The notes beneath the pieces were generated by a model, which saw only the letters and a list, made by a program, of their open reading frames with translations, did not search any database and was not told the origin of the DNA. Shown in pieces: positions 21,645 through 32,493 of a stretch of DNA of 64,000 bases. A program made the position numbers and the translations under genes. Numbering within the stretch: position 1 is the first letter of the stretch; the number at the start of each line of letters is the position of its first letter. This stretch comes from Knufia peltigerae (taxonomy: Eukaryota > Ascomycota > Eurotiomycetes > Chaetothyriales > Trichomeriaceae), in the NCBI GenBank assembly GCA_030247855.1, contig JAPDRN010000021.1, forward strand, positions 62,001-126,000. Reading direction: 5' to 3'.

Positions 21645-24600
21645 CACAGACGTACACGCATGATTACAGAGAATGTTACTGCGCCGTGTACTCTGTACCG
21701 TGGACGCGGTTGTCGGAAGGCTTAGTCAGACGTAGGCGAGCGCTGTGTCGAAATGAACTGAGGTATGAACGAATTGCATGCAAATACACAGACACAAAAG
21801 TAATAAATATGCAAGTCGGTCTTATCTCAGGATCGAATGACTTTGTGATACTCCGTACATCCCGTATCACTATCAGCGAAAGGTGACGGGGCATGCAGCA
21901 AAGTAAAGGCCGGTGGCATCCGGCGAAAAGATGATTGGACCAGTTACGGAGTACGGAGGATGGTAATGTACAAGTGGAAAACAGATGAGTACGACATGAG
22001 ATTCAGGGAGTCGCTGATATCTGATGCGCAAGCTTACGTAGCCCCCCCAAATAAACGTGTTTATGCACATGTTTATGTGCAACACGGAGTATCCGTAGAG
22101 CCCTGTACTGTATGTACATCCAGGCGGTCCAGGGGCGGCCATTCCGGGTGTCAAAATGGAAGCTGGGGAAGGTTCCGAGCACCTGCGAATCAATTAATGG
22201 TTGGGTCGCCCGATGATTCAGCAAGGTTGAAGGTGGATTGCATGTTTGCTGACCACGGGCTACGAGTTTTGCGGATAGTAACCTACGGTAGGCTAAGTCA
22301 AGTCAGGGCTAGTCACCCTTGAGGGTTGCAAGCTAAACACGGCAAGGGGCAAGTTTTGGGTCGTCAAGGGTGGATGTAGGCCGAGGTGTGGAGGGATGTT
22401 GGTTTACTACATACAGAGGACCGAGGTTCTTGGGAACATACTGTGGTATTGAGAGTACAGGTGTATAGAACATACTGTAGAGTATAGAAGGGGGTGTGTA
22501 AAGTATATTACTGTTACTATTATCGGGATGGAGGAATGATTCCAGGCAACGCATCATCAATTGGAGCCAAAGATGACAAAAGAATCCTGTACGTGTAAAA
22601 GTCCCGTCCTCGTCAAGGTGGATTGAAGAGAAGAAGTCACGAGGGTGTCAGACCATCAATTCTTCCCTCTTCAACAACTTACTGTACAGTACAGTAGCCT
22701 ACGGAGTACGGAGTTATAGGTTTCCAATTAATTGGAGCAGAAAAGACTTCGTCTTCGGAGTCCAACTTGTTAAACTTGCAGGTTGGGTAAGCTAGAGTAG
22801 CAACTAGCAAGTGGCACTGGCACAGGACTAGCAGCGTTGATTGAACCATGGCAATCATTGGAACCACTTACGCACCGCAGCACTAGGAAGGTCCACTAGT
22901 CACTAGTTAGAACCACCAAGGGGAACCACTGGCTGCGCCTTGTTGCTGGCTTTCCTTGCTTGACTTATTACCTACGGAGTACGAGTAATAGTACTGTACT
23001 CTACTCACTCTCCCCCCCCCTTCGCAAAGGGCTGGAAGCTCACGGGCAGTCGGGGAAAGAATGATCCGCCTGGACCTAGCACCCAATCACACCGCGTACA
23101 CGTCTGATGCCGCCAGTGGCTGCCCAGAGGCCTCAATCTACAAAAGGCAGGCAGGTCGCCGCTATGCCCTTTCCGACTCCCTTTCCTCTCTCGTCCATCC
23201 TCAATTCCCCTTCACAGCGACCATCCCACCACTGCACACGCCGCAAATCTCGTGCCACGCCCTGCAAAACTTCGACAACTGACAAAGAGTAATCCTTGCT
23301 GGAACGACAAAACTGTTCAGCCCTTGTTTACAAAGATCGGTACGTTGTCTTGTGTTTATTGTTTGTCGTTCTTGTTGTTGCTTGTTGTTCTGTGTGTACA
23401 CCATTTTTGGTGGTGCTCCTCCAATGCCCTCTTTACCTTTTTCCATCAAACGTGACGGGATCAACTTTTCACTTTCCCTCATTGAGCCCATACGGAGTAC
23501 CGTGTCCGTTCGGACTACAAACCAAGAACCCACAAACAATTGGAACAGAAAATGCCCACAACCATGGTCGATTCTTTGGTACTCCGTCCTGAGTCTGGAG
23601 TAGCCATTGGAGACTGGCTGTTCTGTTTGCTGGCCCCCCTGAGTACCTTTTTTGCAAAAGACATAGAAATTGGTGCGCCAGAACGGAAGTTTCCAGACAC
23701 GGCAGAAATCGAGGTCGAAGGACTCGAGTAACGCACATGGAAGAGTGGCAGAAAATACGGGCAGGGCCTGAAAGGGCATGACTGGGACTGGACGGGGCCT
23801 CTGGAGCGGACCAGTTCGGCCAAGCCACCCACTATTCCAGCCTCCTCTGGGTGTCACTGTCCCTGTCACGCTCCGTGCTTCGGGGTCTCTCTTCCCTTCA
23901 CTGCAACCCACTCACCCGCCTCTTCACCTGGCGCTCTCTCTCACCAACTGCACTGCGACTCTTACCCCCCTCCGCTGCCGCTGGGCCTGGAATCTGCCGA
24001 AACACTCACTGCACTGCACATTGCGCGTCGCTCGTTCGCTCCCCCTCATCCAACCTCCCAAGCCAAACCCTTTTCACTTCCTGTGCACCGCGACAAGGAA
24101 CACTCGTTATTCCCTATCCCATATCCACCATACCAGCCCATACAGATCAGATTTGTTCTACCTTACCTCTTCTGTATCCCAAACCCACTTCTATCCTCTT
24201 GCAGTGCAATTGTTGCACATCCCTCTTCCACCCACAAAGCTTGGTTGCGTTGTCTTCACACCTGTCAGTGATCCTCCCCAGATTTCCTCGCTGCCGACTC
24301 GTCCGGGCCTGCTGCAACCGCCCCTGCCCGCTGCACTTCTCCGTCGACGCGTCCGTGACATGTCCGCTCACCTTGCCTTCACTGCCTCAACAAGTTCCTG
24401 TCGCGTTCTAAGAAGAACAACAATGCTATTCTACAAACTATTCTCTCAATTGCCAACTTCTGACTAACTTGTCTCTTACAGACCAGGTTACCCTAGACCT
24501 TGCTGACAACCCTTGACAAGCCACCCTGCAGCCTCAAAAAAAAGGTACCCTACCACATCCACTTCATTTCCTCTTTCGTCCATTGACACTTTACTTGTTT

Positions 24601-24645
24601 AGGTACACTTGACCTAATACTTGACCTGTTCCCTCGAAAAGCGAC
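21645..24645. other. 3-kb intergenic region upstream of mcm1
   Basis: The longest gene-poor interval in the window. It contains at least four plus-strand copies of TACGGAGTAC (21945, 22700, 22973, 23491) and one reverse copy (21849-21857). From about 23780 it is strongly pyrimidine-rich and probably forms the long 5' leader of mcm1, with intron signals at 24462-24481 and 24545-24602. ORFs on both strands at 23201-24467 show only low-complexity Pro/Ser/Leu sequence. Confidence 0.5.
24545..24602 (+). other. Probable 5'-UTR intron of mcm1
   Basis: A GTACCC donor after a poly-A/G stretch and a TTGTTTAG acceptor 44 nt before the mcm1 start define a 58-nt intron-like segment. A second acceptor with an ACTAAC branch (ending at 24481) suggests another upstream leader intron. 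Inferred from signals only. Confidence 0.35.
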
Positions 24646-25386
24646 ATGGCCGACATCACCGATCATTCCGCTGGTCTCGACCAACCCTCACCTGGCGATG
24701 AGCTCACCGGTAACGGCGTTGAATCTCGAGGCACAAAACGTCCGAGGACGTCCATGGCTGGGGACGACGACGACGATGATGACGAGAAGGGAGGAAGAGA
24801 GAGAAGAAAGATCGAGATCAAGTTCATTCAAGATAAATCGCGTCGTCACATTACCTTCTCAAAACGAAAGGCGGGTATCATGAAGAAGGTAAGCGCAGGC
24901 AGAATACTCACACCACTCGCCATACATGTTAACCATTGTCAAGGCCTACGAACTCTCAGTCCTCACCGGCACACAAGTTCTTTTGTTGGTCGTCTCTGAA
25001 ACCGGTCTTGTCTACACCTTCACCACTCCCAAGCTTCAACCACTTGTCACAAAGGCCGAAGGCAAGAACTTGATTCAGGTACATTATCTTGTTGAATCTT
25101 AGCATCCTTTCCTACGCTAACATTGGCTCAGGCATGCTTGAACGCCCCCGAACCCTCAGGCAATGAGAATGGGGTTGATGGCGCTGATGATGTCGCTTCG
25201 CCTGATGATGTCCCCGCAATGCCACCTGCAGTCGCAGCCACGGGCATGCCACGTCCTCCTGGCCATGGCCCCTACATGACTCAAGAACAACAGCAGCAAG
25301 CCATGTACTACCAGCAACTTCAACAACAAAATCAGAGTGGTCAATATGCAGGTATGCCTCAGATGCCTCAACACCAGCGAGCATAA
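24646..25386 (+). CDS. mcm1: MADS-box transcription factor Mcm1
   Basis: Exons 24646..24888, 24944..25078 and 25132..25386 give 210 residues, with all introns in phase 0. An acidic Asp-rich stretch (residues 40-47) precedes the SRF-type MADS box at about residues 50-110, containing RRKIEIKFIQDKSRRHITFSKRK and GTQVLLLVVSETG, nearly invariant in fungi. The tail is Gln/Pro/Met-rich and probably activating. Mcm1 is a general nuclear regulator that pairs with mating-type and cell-cycle partners; in moulds it controls sexual development and conidiation. The long, pyrimidine-rich leader suggests regulated translation or multiple transcription starts. Confidence 0.95.
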
Positions 25387-25870
25387 ATGCAGTCTGTACT
25401 CTTGAAACGATGATACCAACCACGCGCCAATGTCTGTTCTGACATGCATGGAGATGCACTCTAAACACCGGCATGTTGCTCGTCAGAGGGGTTTGCCAAT
25501 GGCGTGCACGGCGACGTTGGGGCCTAATCAGGTGCCACTCGACTCTGGGATGATGGCTTTCTCACATTTATGCAACTATCATCATCGACCTGGAGACCTG
25601 GCACATATCTTGTGTTTGAAATTGAAGCTTGTTTTCCAGACGGGGGGGTCTACTTATCTGTCTTTCTGTATCTTGCTGGATGGAAGCAAATTCCGACGAT
25701 GGCTGAACTAAATCGTCGGGGCGGGAAGTGTTTACTTGAGGAGTCAACAGGCATGGTCAAGTCCAGGCTTGCGCTGACACGGAAAGTATGAAAATATTAA
25801 AAAGATATCCAACAACACATTCCATTACTCTAGAGACTCACAGTTTTATTTTTGGGCTTGCTATTTTGAC
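25387..25870. other. Convergent 3' regions of mcm1 and the hydratase gene
   Basis: About 480 bp between two stop codons. The AT-rich end (25790-25860) fits polyadenylation signals. No gene. Confidence 0.5.
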
Positions 25871-26749
25871 CTACAGCTTGCTGGGTACCCATCTCGGAGA
25901 CCGCTTTTCAACAAATGCCTTGACACCTTCCCGGATATTTTCTCCTTCGTTCAACCGTCTCTGATAGACTTCGTTTGTGGTTTGTGTACCATGTTCTGCA
26001 CTGCCATCTTCCCAACCTGCAATGACACCTGCCCGACTAACAATGACACTGTCTGGACTGTTGCCACAAATCTCCTTTGCGTATTGAAGTGCTTTCTTCA
26101 CGACTGGTCTGTCCAGAATCTCGGCATCCACAGGGGCATCTCCGGTGACGGCATTGACGAACCCCCATTCTCTGGCCTCGGCAGCGCTCACTGTCCTGCC
26201 CGTCAAGGCCATCTCCATTGCCCTCGGCTTTCCGACGGTCCTGACGAGACGTGGTAGGGCCCCCGCAAAAGCCACGACGCCTCGCTTGACCTCGGGCAGC
26301 GAGAACTGCGCTCCCTTGGCGGCGACCACCATGTCCATGTTCGCCACCATCTCCATGCCTCCGCCGAAGGCGAGACCGTTGACGGCACCGATGACGGGTT
26401 TCTTACCCGTACGTCTGCTGATGGCGCCGAACCCGCTGGCAGGCATGACCCGTTGGCCCGGTTGGCCCTTGGCGGCGCGGGCGTTGGACTCGTTCCACTC
26501 CTTCAGGTCGGCGCCGGCGCAGAATGCGCGGCCCATGCCGGTGACGACGCAGCAGCCCAGGGTCGGTTCATTGTCGAACCACGACAGCAGCGCGTCCAGG
26601 GACCAGTGGAGAGACGTCGAGAGGCAGTTGAGGCCGCGCGGGTTGTTGAGGACGATGAGAAGGATCGAGGGTGTGGGGAAGAGGAGGATCGTGTTTGGTG
26701 TCGACGGGGGAGGAGTCTTGAGACTCGACGGAGGTGATGGGGCGGACAT
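25871..26749 (-). CDS. Peroxisomal enoyl-CoA hydratase/isomerase family protein
   Basis: Single exon, 292 residues. The crotonase fold is shown by GRAFCAGADLKEW and by NGLAFGGGMEMV, the two oxyanion-hole segments, followed by the SLPEVKRGVVA helix and the GRTVSAAEAREWGFVNAV block. These match the hydratase/isomerase superfamily acting on acyl-CoA thioesters in fatty-acid or amino-acid breakdown. The last three residues are Ser-Lys-Leu, a perfect type 1 peroxisomal targeting signal, so the enzyme should be in peroxisomes. The Pro/Ser-rich N-terminal 25 residues look disordered. The precise substrate cannot be told. Confidence 0.9.
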   Translation of the reverse strand: MSAPSPPSSLKTPPPSTPNTILLFPTPSILLIVLNNPRGLNCLSTSLHWSLDALLSWFDNEPTLGCCVVTGMGRAFCAGADLKEWNESNARAAKGQPGQRVMPASGFGAISRRTGKKPVIGAVNGLAFGGGMEMVANMDMVVAAKGAQFSLPEVKRGVVAFAGALPRLVRTVGKPRAMEMALTGRTVSAAEAREWGFVNAVTGDAPVDAEILDRPVVKKALQYAKEICGNSPDSVIVSRAGVIAGWEDGSAEHGTQTTNEVYQRRLNEGENIREGVKAFVEKRSPRWVPSKL

Positions 26750-27851
26750 GGTCGTTCAGGTCAAAGGGAAAAAAAGGTACCTCGACGTCTTATCTAAGCA
26801 GACATTGAGAGAGTGAGACCATGACCATACTGTACATTAACATGACCTTTGTACTTTGTAGACAAATGAACTACTCCGTGAAGACTCCGTACAATACTCG
26901 ACCTTTCTGCCTCAGAGCCGAGGTCGATTCTCAATACGGTTAGATTTTGATTTACCTCATGATCCGTGTTCGTAGAGATCCAAGAGCCTCCTCAACCCTG
27001 CTGTGATTACTTTCTGTCACCAACAACATCTGAGTAATCATTCGCAAAGTACTTTTGATGGCTAGTGCTGAAGATGATCTCCCATACCTTCTACAATTCC
27101 TCCCATACCGAAGACGATCCAGATGTCAGCCATATGATCCCTACCTACTAACTCACCAGCATACGAGAGGGAACATATATTTTGCCCAGAGCATCATTTG
27201 CACGGGCGATCCGATTCCGCACTGGCATCCTTGTCCTTTCCCGTCAGAATGCCACACCATCAAAAGCCATTGATTTTCAGCTCGCTTAGATGCTTGCAGC
27301 AATGATGTTTTTTTTCCAGACCGTGAACCTGTACAACATGCATGCAGGTCGTTTTCCAATCACATTTCCCCCAAATTGCATTGGAATCATCCACTCGCGA
27401 CCAAAAGAGGGCGCCTTATTGGCTGGCCATTGAGATGTGTGCTTGACAAGTCCTTCCATCAAGCCCCGTTTCGAATATTGAGCTGAAATCCTCGTTTTCA
27501 TCGCAAAGGTAGGGACAACGAGACCAGTCATGGTCGAGCTGACTGTGCCTTCCTCAACGAGGCCCGCCATGCACTCGCCTTGTGATTGGTGTGATCCATT
27601 GGAAACATTACGGAGGCTGAGCTGAACCGCGTCTTGGGGAATGCAGAATTTTGTTACTAAACGAGAGATGGAAGTCCTTGGACCGTGGTGTAACACATGA
27701 CGGTATGCATGGTCAGCCTCAAAGAAGAAAAGAGAGACATTCCGTCACGTCGGACCTGGGGATGATCTGAGCGACATATATGAACTTCTTGTGCGTCCAG
27801 CTACCTCGGTCTATCAAGTACAACCATCTTGAAGTACTCAATACCTCGAAG
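26750..27851. other. Divergent promoter region of the hydratase and the multicopper oxidase
   Basis: 1.1 kb. A minus-strand ORF (27286-27696, 136 residues) lies here but has no recognisable domain and no splice support. TACTCCGT-like sequences occur near 26874-26892. Confidence 0.45.
27774..27780 (+). promoter_or_regulatory. TATA-like element of the multicopper oxidase gene
   Basis: ATATATG about 72 bp before the ATG, a plausible fungal TATA position. Sequence evidence only. Confidence 0.3.
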
Positions 27852-30345
27852 ATGGCTCCCATAGGGAGTTTTTGGACCGGCGTCACCTCTCTGTTTGGTC
27901 TTCTTACCAACTCCCCAGGCTGGTTTTTCGATTCCACCGGCACTAATAACCCCGGACTTCAGGTTCCAATACAGCCCCCAGTAAGACCGGAAGCAGCGAA
28001 ACATCCCATCTTCCACCCTCCGGACGATCTTGAAGGTGCCCCCTTCCGTTGTGACTATCCTGACTACCCAGAGTCACAAGGCTGGGTGGCATGCAACACT
28101 CGGAACGACAGGCAGTGCTGGATCAAAAACACAAAGACCGGTCAACGTTTCGACATCCACACCGACTACGAGAACAATGGTCCCAAGGGGATCGAAAGAC
28201 ATTACTATCTGGAGCTGGAGGAGACCCTCAGCGACCCGGACGGCTTCGGTTCACTTCCCGCGCAGCTGTTCAACGGCAGCTTCCCCGGACCTCGACTCCA
28301 GGCCTGCTGGGGTGACAAGCTCATAATCACCGTCAAGAACAAGTTGACCGGTGAGCAGCCATACGGAGCGCCCGGCAATGGCACCTCTGTACATTGGCAC
28401 GGCGTCAGACAATTAAACACTGGCCACATGGACGGCGTCAACGCCGTCACTCAGTGCCCGATTGCCCCTGGCCAGGAATTTACCTATGTCTTCAATGCCA
28501 CACAATATGGCACCACATGGTATCACAGCCATTATTCTCTTCAGGTGAGCCTCGACTTGTTGGCTATTTTGGGGGCAAAAGTAATATTGTACCTGACGTT
28601 GGAATTTTTTTCGCCTCCAGTACGCCGCTGGAGCGATGGGTCCATTGACCATCTACGGTCCGGCGTCAAGGGACTTTGATCATCAGTTGTATCCCATCAT
28701 CATGAGTGACTGGTTACATCAAAGGTGTGATTTTATACCAGCTCCATCTCTCGGACTAATTTAATTAATACTGTCATGCAGTCCATATCAAAAGTGGGAC
28801 GTATCTATCAAGGACAATGGTAGCCAGGTATTCGTTGATAACATCTTGCAAAACGGTATTGGTAAGTTTGTTTGTCCCATACATGGTTCCGAGTCCGTAA
28901 GCTCAAAGCAGAATTTTTGTCAGGTCATTGGCCACCTCTCAAGCTCGACTCCCAAGAGGATTCCCAAACAGTTGGCAAGCCAAAATTCAATCAAGTGATG
29001 TTTCAAAAGGTGAACATTGTCTTGTTTTTTTTGGAGTTCCTCCTCTCGGAGGTTTTCATATCGCTTCTAACATTGACGACAGGGAGTGAGGTATTTGATG
29101 AGATTAATCAACGGTGCTGCTGACACCACATTTGTCTTTTCAATCGACAACCATAAATTCTGGGTAATCTCGACCGACTTTGTCGCCATTGAACCATATT
29201 ATACCGATCATGTTGTGGTTGGAATTGGTAAGTCTTGACTAACTGTCCAACTCAATGCGCTTCGCTCCGTACCATCTGACCTCTGTCGTGTTTCAGGACA
29301 ACGATATAACATCATAGTCGAGGCTATCCCTGATCGATTTACCGCCGACCAAAGCTATTGGATCCGTACCAGTCCGGCGCCAAACTGTACCTCATTCAGT
29401 CCCTCTGCCCCAATACCCGACGAGCATACCGGTATTGTCCGATACACTTTCGACGACGACAGATTACCCACCACGCCGAGAAACAAGTTTACCTTGACTT
29501 GTGCGGACGAGACGTATTACCGTAACATCTCACCGGTCGTGCCATGGCAAGTTGGTACTTCAAGACATGGTGAGTTTTCCTGGAATCTACACACCATCAA
29601 AGTAATGAATGAGGTTTAATTTAAGAGTAAAACAGAAATGGACCCTTTTTACCTCACCTACCATCAATTGAAACAGTCACCTTACTACCCTTGTGACAAA
29701 CAAGTCGGGAGGTTCGAATTGGTGTCCGGTCATCCCATGTGGTTGAACTTCAGCGGTCCTACGCTACTAAACCTGCACGAGGACTTCAGCGAGAAGCCGT
29801 GGCTCGCCGTCGTCGAGACCGGCGAAGTGCCCGAAGATCAATGGATTCAACTGACCGTCATTTCCGGGGCGAGGAAAAAGTCCGCCCCTTTACTCCCTCA
29901 CCCGGTGCCAAAGGTCCCCGGAGTTTTCGTACCTGGAGAACACCCGATTCACCTCCACGGTCACGACTTCGCCATCTTGGATCAATGCGTGCCGGATGGT
30001 CACACCGAGTGCGACGTGAGCAAGGCCAACTTGACCCTGGACAACCCTCCCAGGCGGGACGTGGCTTTCCTACCCGACAAGGGGTACCTCATCGTCGCGT
30101 TCAAGGCGGACAATCCGGGTGTCTGGATCATGCATTGTCACATCGCCTTCCACGCCTCTTCCGGTCTGGCCGCCCAGATCGTCGAGAACCCGGACAAGAT
30201 CAATTTCCCCCTGGGTTGGGACGAACCCTTTTTCGACATGTGTAGACGGTGGGACGACTGGAGACCCAAAATCCACGACCCTTCGGACCCTTGCATGAAG
30301 AACCATCCCGACCTGGCTCCGCTGCAGGTCGATTCGGGCATTTAG
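27852..30345 (+). CDS. Laccase-like multicopper oxidase
   Basis: Seven exons (27852..28544, 28621..28724, 28782..28861, 28924..29009, 29083..29227, 29297..29569, 29636..30345) give 696 residues in one frame. All copper ligands are present: HWHG at 181-184, WYHSH at 223-227, HPIHLHGH at 562-569 and HCHIAFHASSGL starting at His627. Cys628 is the type 1 copper ligand, and the axial position ten residues on is Leu. The family oxidises phenols, metals or melanin precursors with reduction of oxygen to water. The protein is longer than typical secreted laccases (about 560-620) because of an N-terminal extension of about 120 residues. Its start (SFWTGVTSLFGLL) is hydrophobic but is a weak signal peptide, perhaps an anchor. 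It may be a fungal pigment MCO or a laccase. An upstream in-frame ATG at 27780 was not chosen. Confidence 0.9.
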
Positions 30346-30967
30346 CCCTGTAACCCCATAGCCTAGGGGTTGCCAGCCAGGTCGGAGTATCGGGAATCGA
30401 CACAAACCTCATACGAGGTAAAAGAGGAGATGTGCGCGACTTCGTCCTTGTAGTAACTTGGGACAATGATGAAGGAATGCGAGATAACCTGGGCGGACAG
30501 TCATGTGAGATGATATTACAGTATGCAATATGTAATGATGAAGAAGACAAAGAGAGGAACAGTGATGCTACTATGGGACATGTAGACACATCACAAGAAT
30601 ACAACTCTCGACCTGCCAGAACTATGGTCCGTAAACACGAGGACACAATAAGTGTAAATGTCGAAGAACGGTTTCAGGGTTAGGGAATTAATCATTTTCG
30701 CAAAGGGAGATTTACCACCATACCAAGCCACCACCTCCCTGCCTATCCTGATGGAATTGATGCAAGATACACTTTATGCAAAAAGAGAGAGAGAGAGAGA
30801 GACATGGTTAAGATACAAGATGATCCTTTCCTTCCCCTTTTGTTCTTTCCTTGACCTGACCTGAAGCCGACCAGACCAGATTGCATGACACAAACCGACC
30901 CCCAAAGGAGATTCCATCGTACTGGGTCTTCAAAGCCTTCTCCCCACTTTTCGTAAAGTTCATTCAT
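30346..30967. other. Convergent 3' region with GA microsatellite
   Basis: Lies between the MCO and hydrophobin stop codons. It holds a short (GA)n run at about 30784-30802. No gene. Confidence 0.5.
30784..30802. repeat. (GA)n microsatellite
   Basis: Nine uninterrupted AG dinucleotides in the 3' region between two convergent genes. Confidence 0.8.
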
Positions 30968-31447
30968 TTATAGGGGATCTTCGCAGATGATGCCTTGCTC
31001 GAGCTGTCACACATGTGTCAGCACACGTTCAGTCCATCTCGGGCTCGGAGATGGATTGCCGGTCGTTGTGAGGAACTTACGATTGGCAACAAGCAGCACC
31101 TGGCCTGTTGACCGATGCCAGAGCAGATGCTGGTAAAGTCATCTGGGTCAGTCGGGGTGGTTGGTGCTGTTTTGGGAGAGACGAAGAGTCAGTCACCGTA
31201 CGGTACACCATTCTTGGGTCATGGGACATCAAGAGACGACGAGAGTACTTCCGTTTCTCAGGGCAGGCAGGAGAGACTCACGAGTGGCACAGTTGAGGTC
31301 GGCAAGACCCAAGACATCAGTGGCGCAGCATTGTGCCTGGTAGCTACCGGAGCACAAGGCGCTCTGACGTTCGGTGAGGGCCGGGATCGCGGTCGCGACG
31401 GCGGCAGAGGCGCCGGCGAGAGCGACGAAGATGGTTGAGAAATGCAT
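30968..31447 (-). CDS. Class II hydrophobin
   Basis: Three exons, complement(30968..31003, 31081..31166, 31282..31447), give 95 residues. A signal peptide (1-18) and a short propeptide ending in ERQ precede the mature domain. Eight cysteines follow the class II pattern: C-x7-CC-x11-C-x16-C-x8-CC-x10-C, with the typical CCATDVLGLADLNC core. Introns of 115 and 77 nt follow residue 55 and precede the last 11 residues; the eighth Cys sits in the tiny third exon. Class II hydrophobins form soluble amphipathic films on hyphae and spores. The first loop (seven residues) is shorter than the usual nine or ten. It is tail-to-tail with the multicopper oxidase, a pairing that suits wall or surface functions. 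Confidence 0.9.
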
Positions 31448-31513
31448 TGTTTTTGTGTGGGTTGTTTTATCCGGAAGTGAGGGGAGAAGAGAGGTTTGTG
31501 CAACGAGTGGTTG

Positions 31514-31522
31514 GGTATATAT
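31514..31522 (-). promoter_or_regulatory. TATA box of the hydrophobin gene
   Basis: An ACATATATACCC stretch on the minus strand about 70 bp upstream of the ATG, at the usual position for a strongly expressed fungal gene. Confidence 0.4.
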
Positions 31523-31778
31523 GTACGGAGAGGAAAGATTGTGTTTGTTTGGTTCTTTTGGTATGAGTAGGTGAGTGTTTGAACTTTTGTGTCTGAAGGA
31601 TGAGCTTTCTGATCAAGGAGCATAACTTGCTCGACTTTATACTTTTTTTTTACTTGCTGGTATTCCGTACTCCCAACCACCCTACCAGAAGTTGCAAGTG
31701 ACAAACAGAGCAATGTAGTCGTCATCTGAACCCTCAACGATCCGTGATAATGATGGATCTGCAATGTGCTTTCAACTT

Positions 31779-32493
31779 TCACTGAAGCCTTGGAAATTGA
31801 TGACGATCACTTTGTGAATCTTCTCGGTTTGCGCTCGAATCACCAGCGAGAACTCTCGAGGTGAGGCAAGGGTAGACAACGGGGGTTATGCCAGATGAGG
31901 CTCCAATACGAGTAACAACGCTCTCACGATCTGGCCCACCCCTTGCAAATCCCCAAGGATCGACGTCACCGGGTTCCTTGTGTGGGTACTTGTACCTGCG
32001 GCGATCGCTTCGGGAAACAAGAAAGACTGGATTTTGTAAAAATGTTCCATGGGACTTGGTTGGGCCTGGTCGGAGAGAATGCGCTGTCCTGACAAGATGG
32101 CAATTACACCGGGGGTGGCGCGCGGACGTGGAGTCTTTTGTCCGTTAGGGAGCCCACCGGACAGAAGCGAAGTCCTCATGGTCCTTTCGTACCAATCACG
32201 GAGAAGTCGTGTGTGTACGAGTAGAGAGCGGGAGAGTCGGATGGATGGTGAAACAGACGTACCTTGAAAGCTCAAAACTATCAACTTACAAGTAGTGCCG
32301 GCAGGGAATCCCACAACGGTCAACGGTCCGTCGATCTTTCTCAACGGCGCTTGAAGATCATCAATGGAGAGCCTCAGCCATGTGTCCCGAATAGAGAGAG
32401 GGGGGTCTGCGACATCACATGAATAGTCGTTAGTTGGTCCCTGGTCTGACCTTGGAGTGAGACACCGCCATAGTGACGAAGTACGAAGTACAT
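31779..32493 (-). CDS. Candidate small spliced gene, unknown
   Basis: A possible three-exon model, complement(31779..32026, 32290..32406, 32451..32493), encodes 135 residues without internal stops. The first intron is 44 nt with an ACTAAC branch and CGCAG acceptor. The second is 263 nt with a GTAAGT donor, long for this window. Exon 2 encodes DPPLSIRDTWLRLSIDDLQ and GPLTVVGFPAGTT, which read as a plausible folded domain. I do not recognise the protein, and the plus strand is also open in part. Treat as a hypothesis. Confidence 0.25.

Noticed and set aside
23201..24467. Long ORFs on both strands upstream of mcm1
   Set aside because: Low-complexity Pro/Ser/Leu sequence from a pyrimidine-rich leader; no family features.
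27286..27696. 136-codon minus-strand ORF
   Set aside because: No homology recognised. Sits in the shared promoter of the hydratase and multicopper oxidase.
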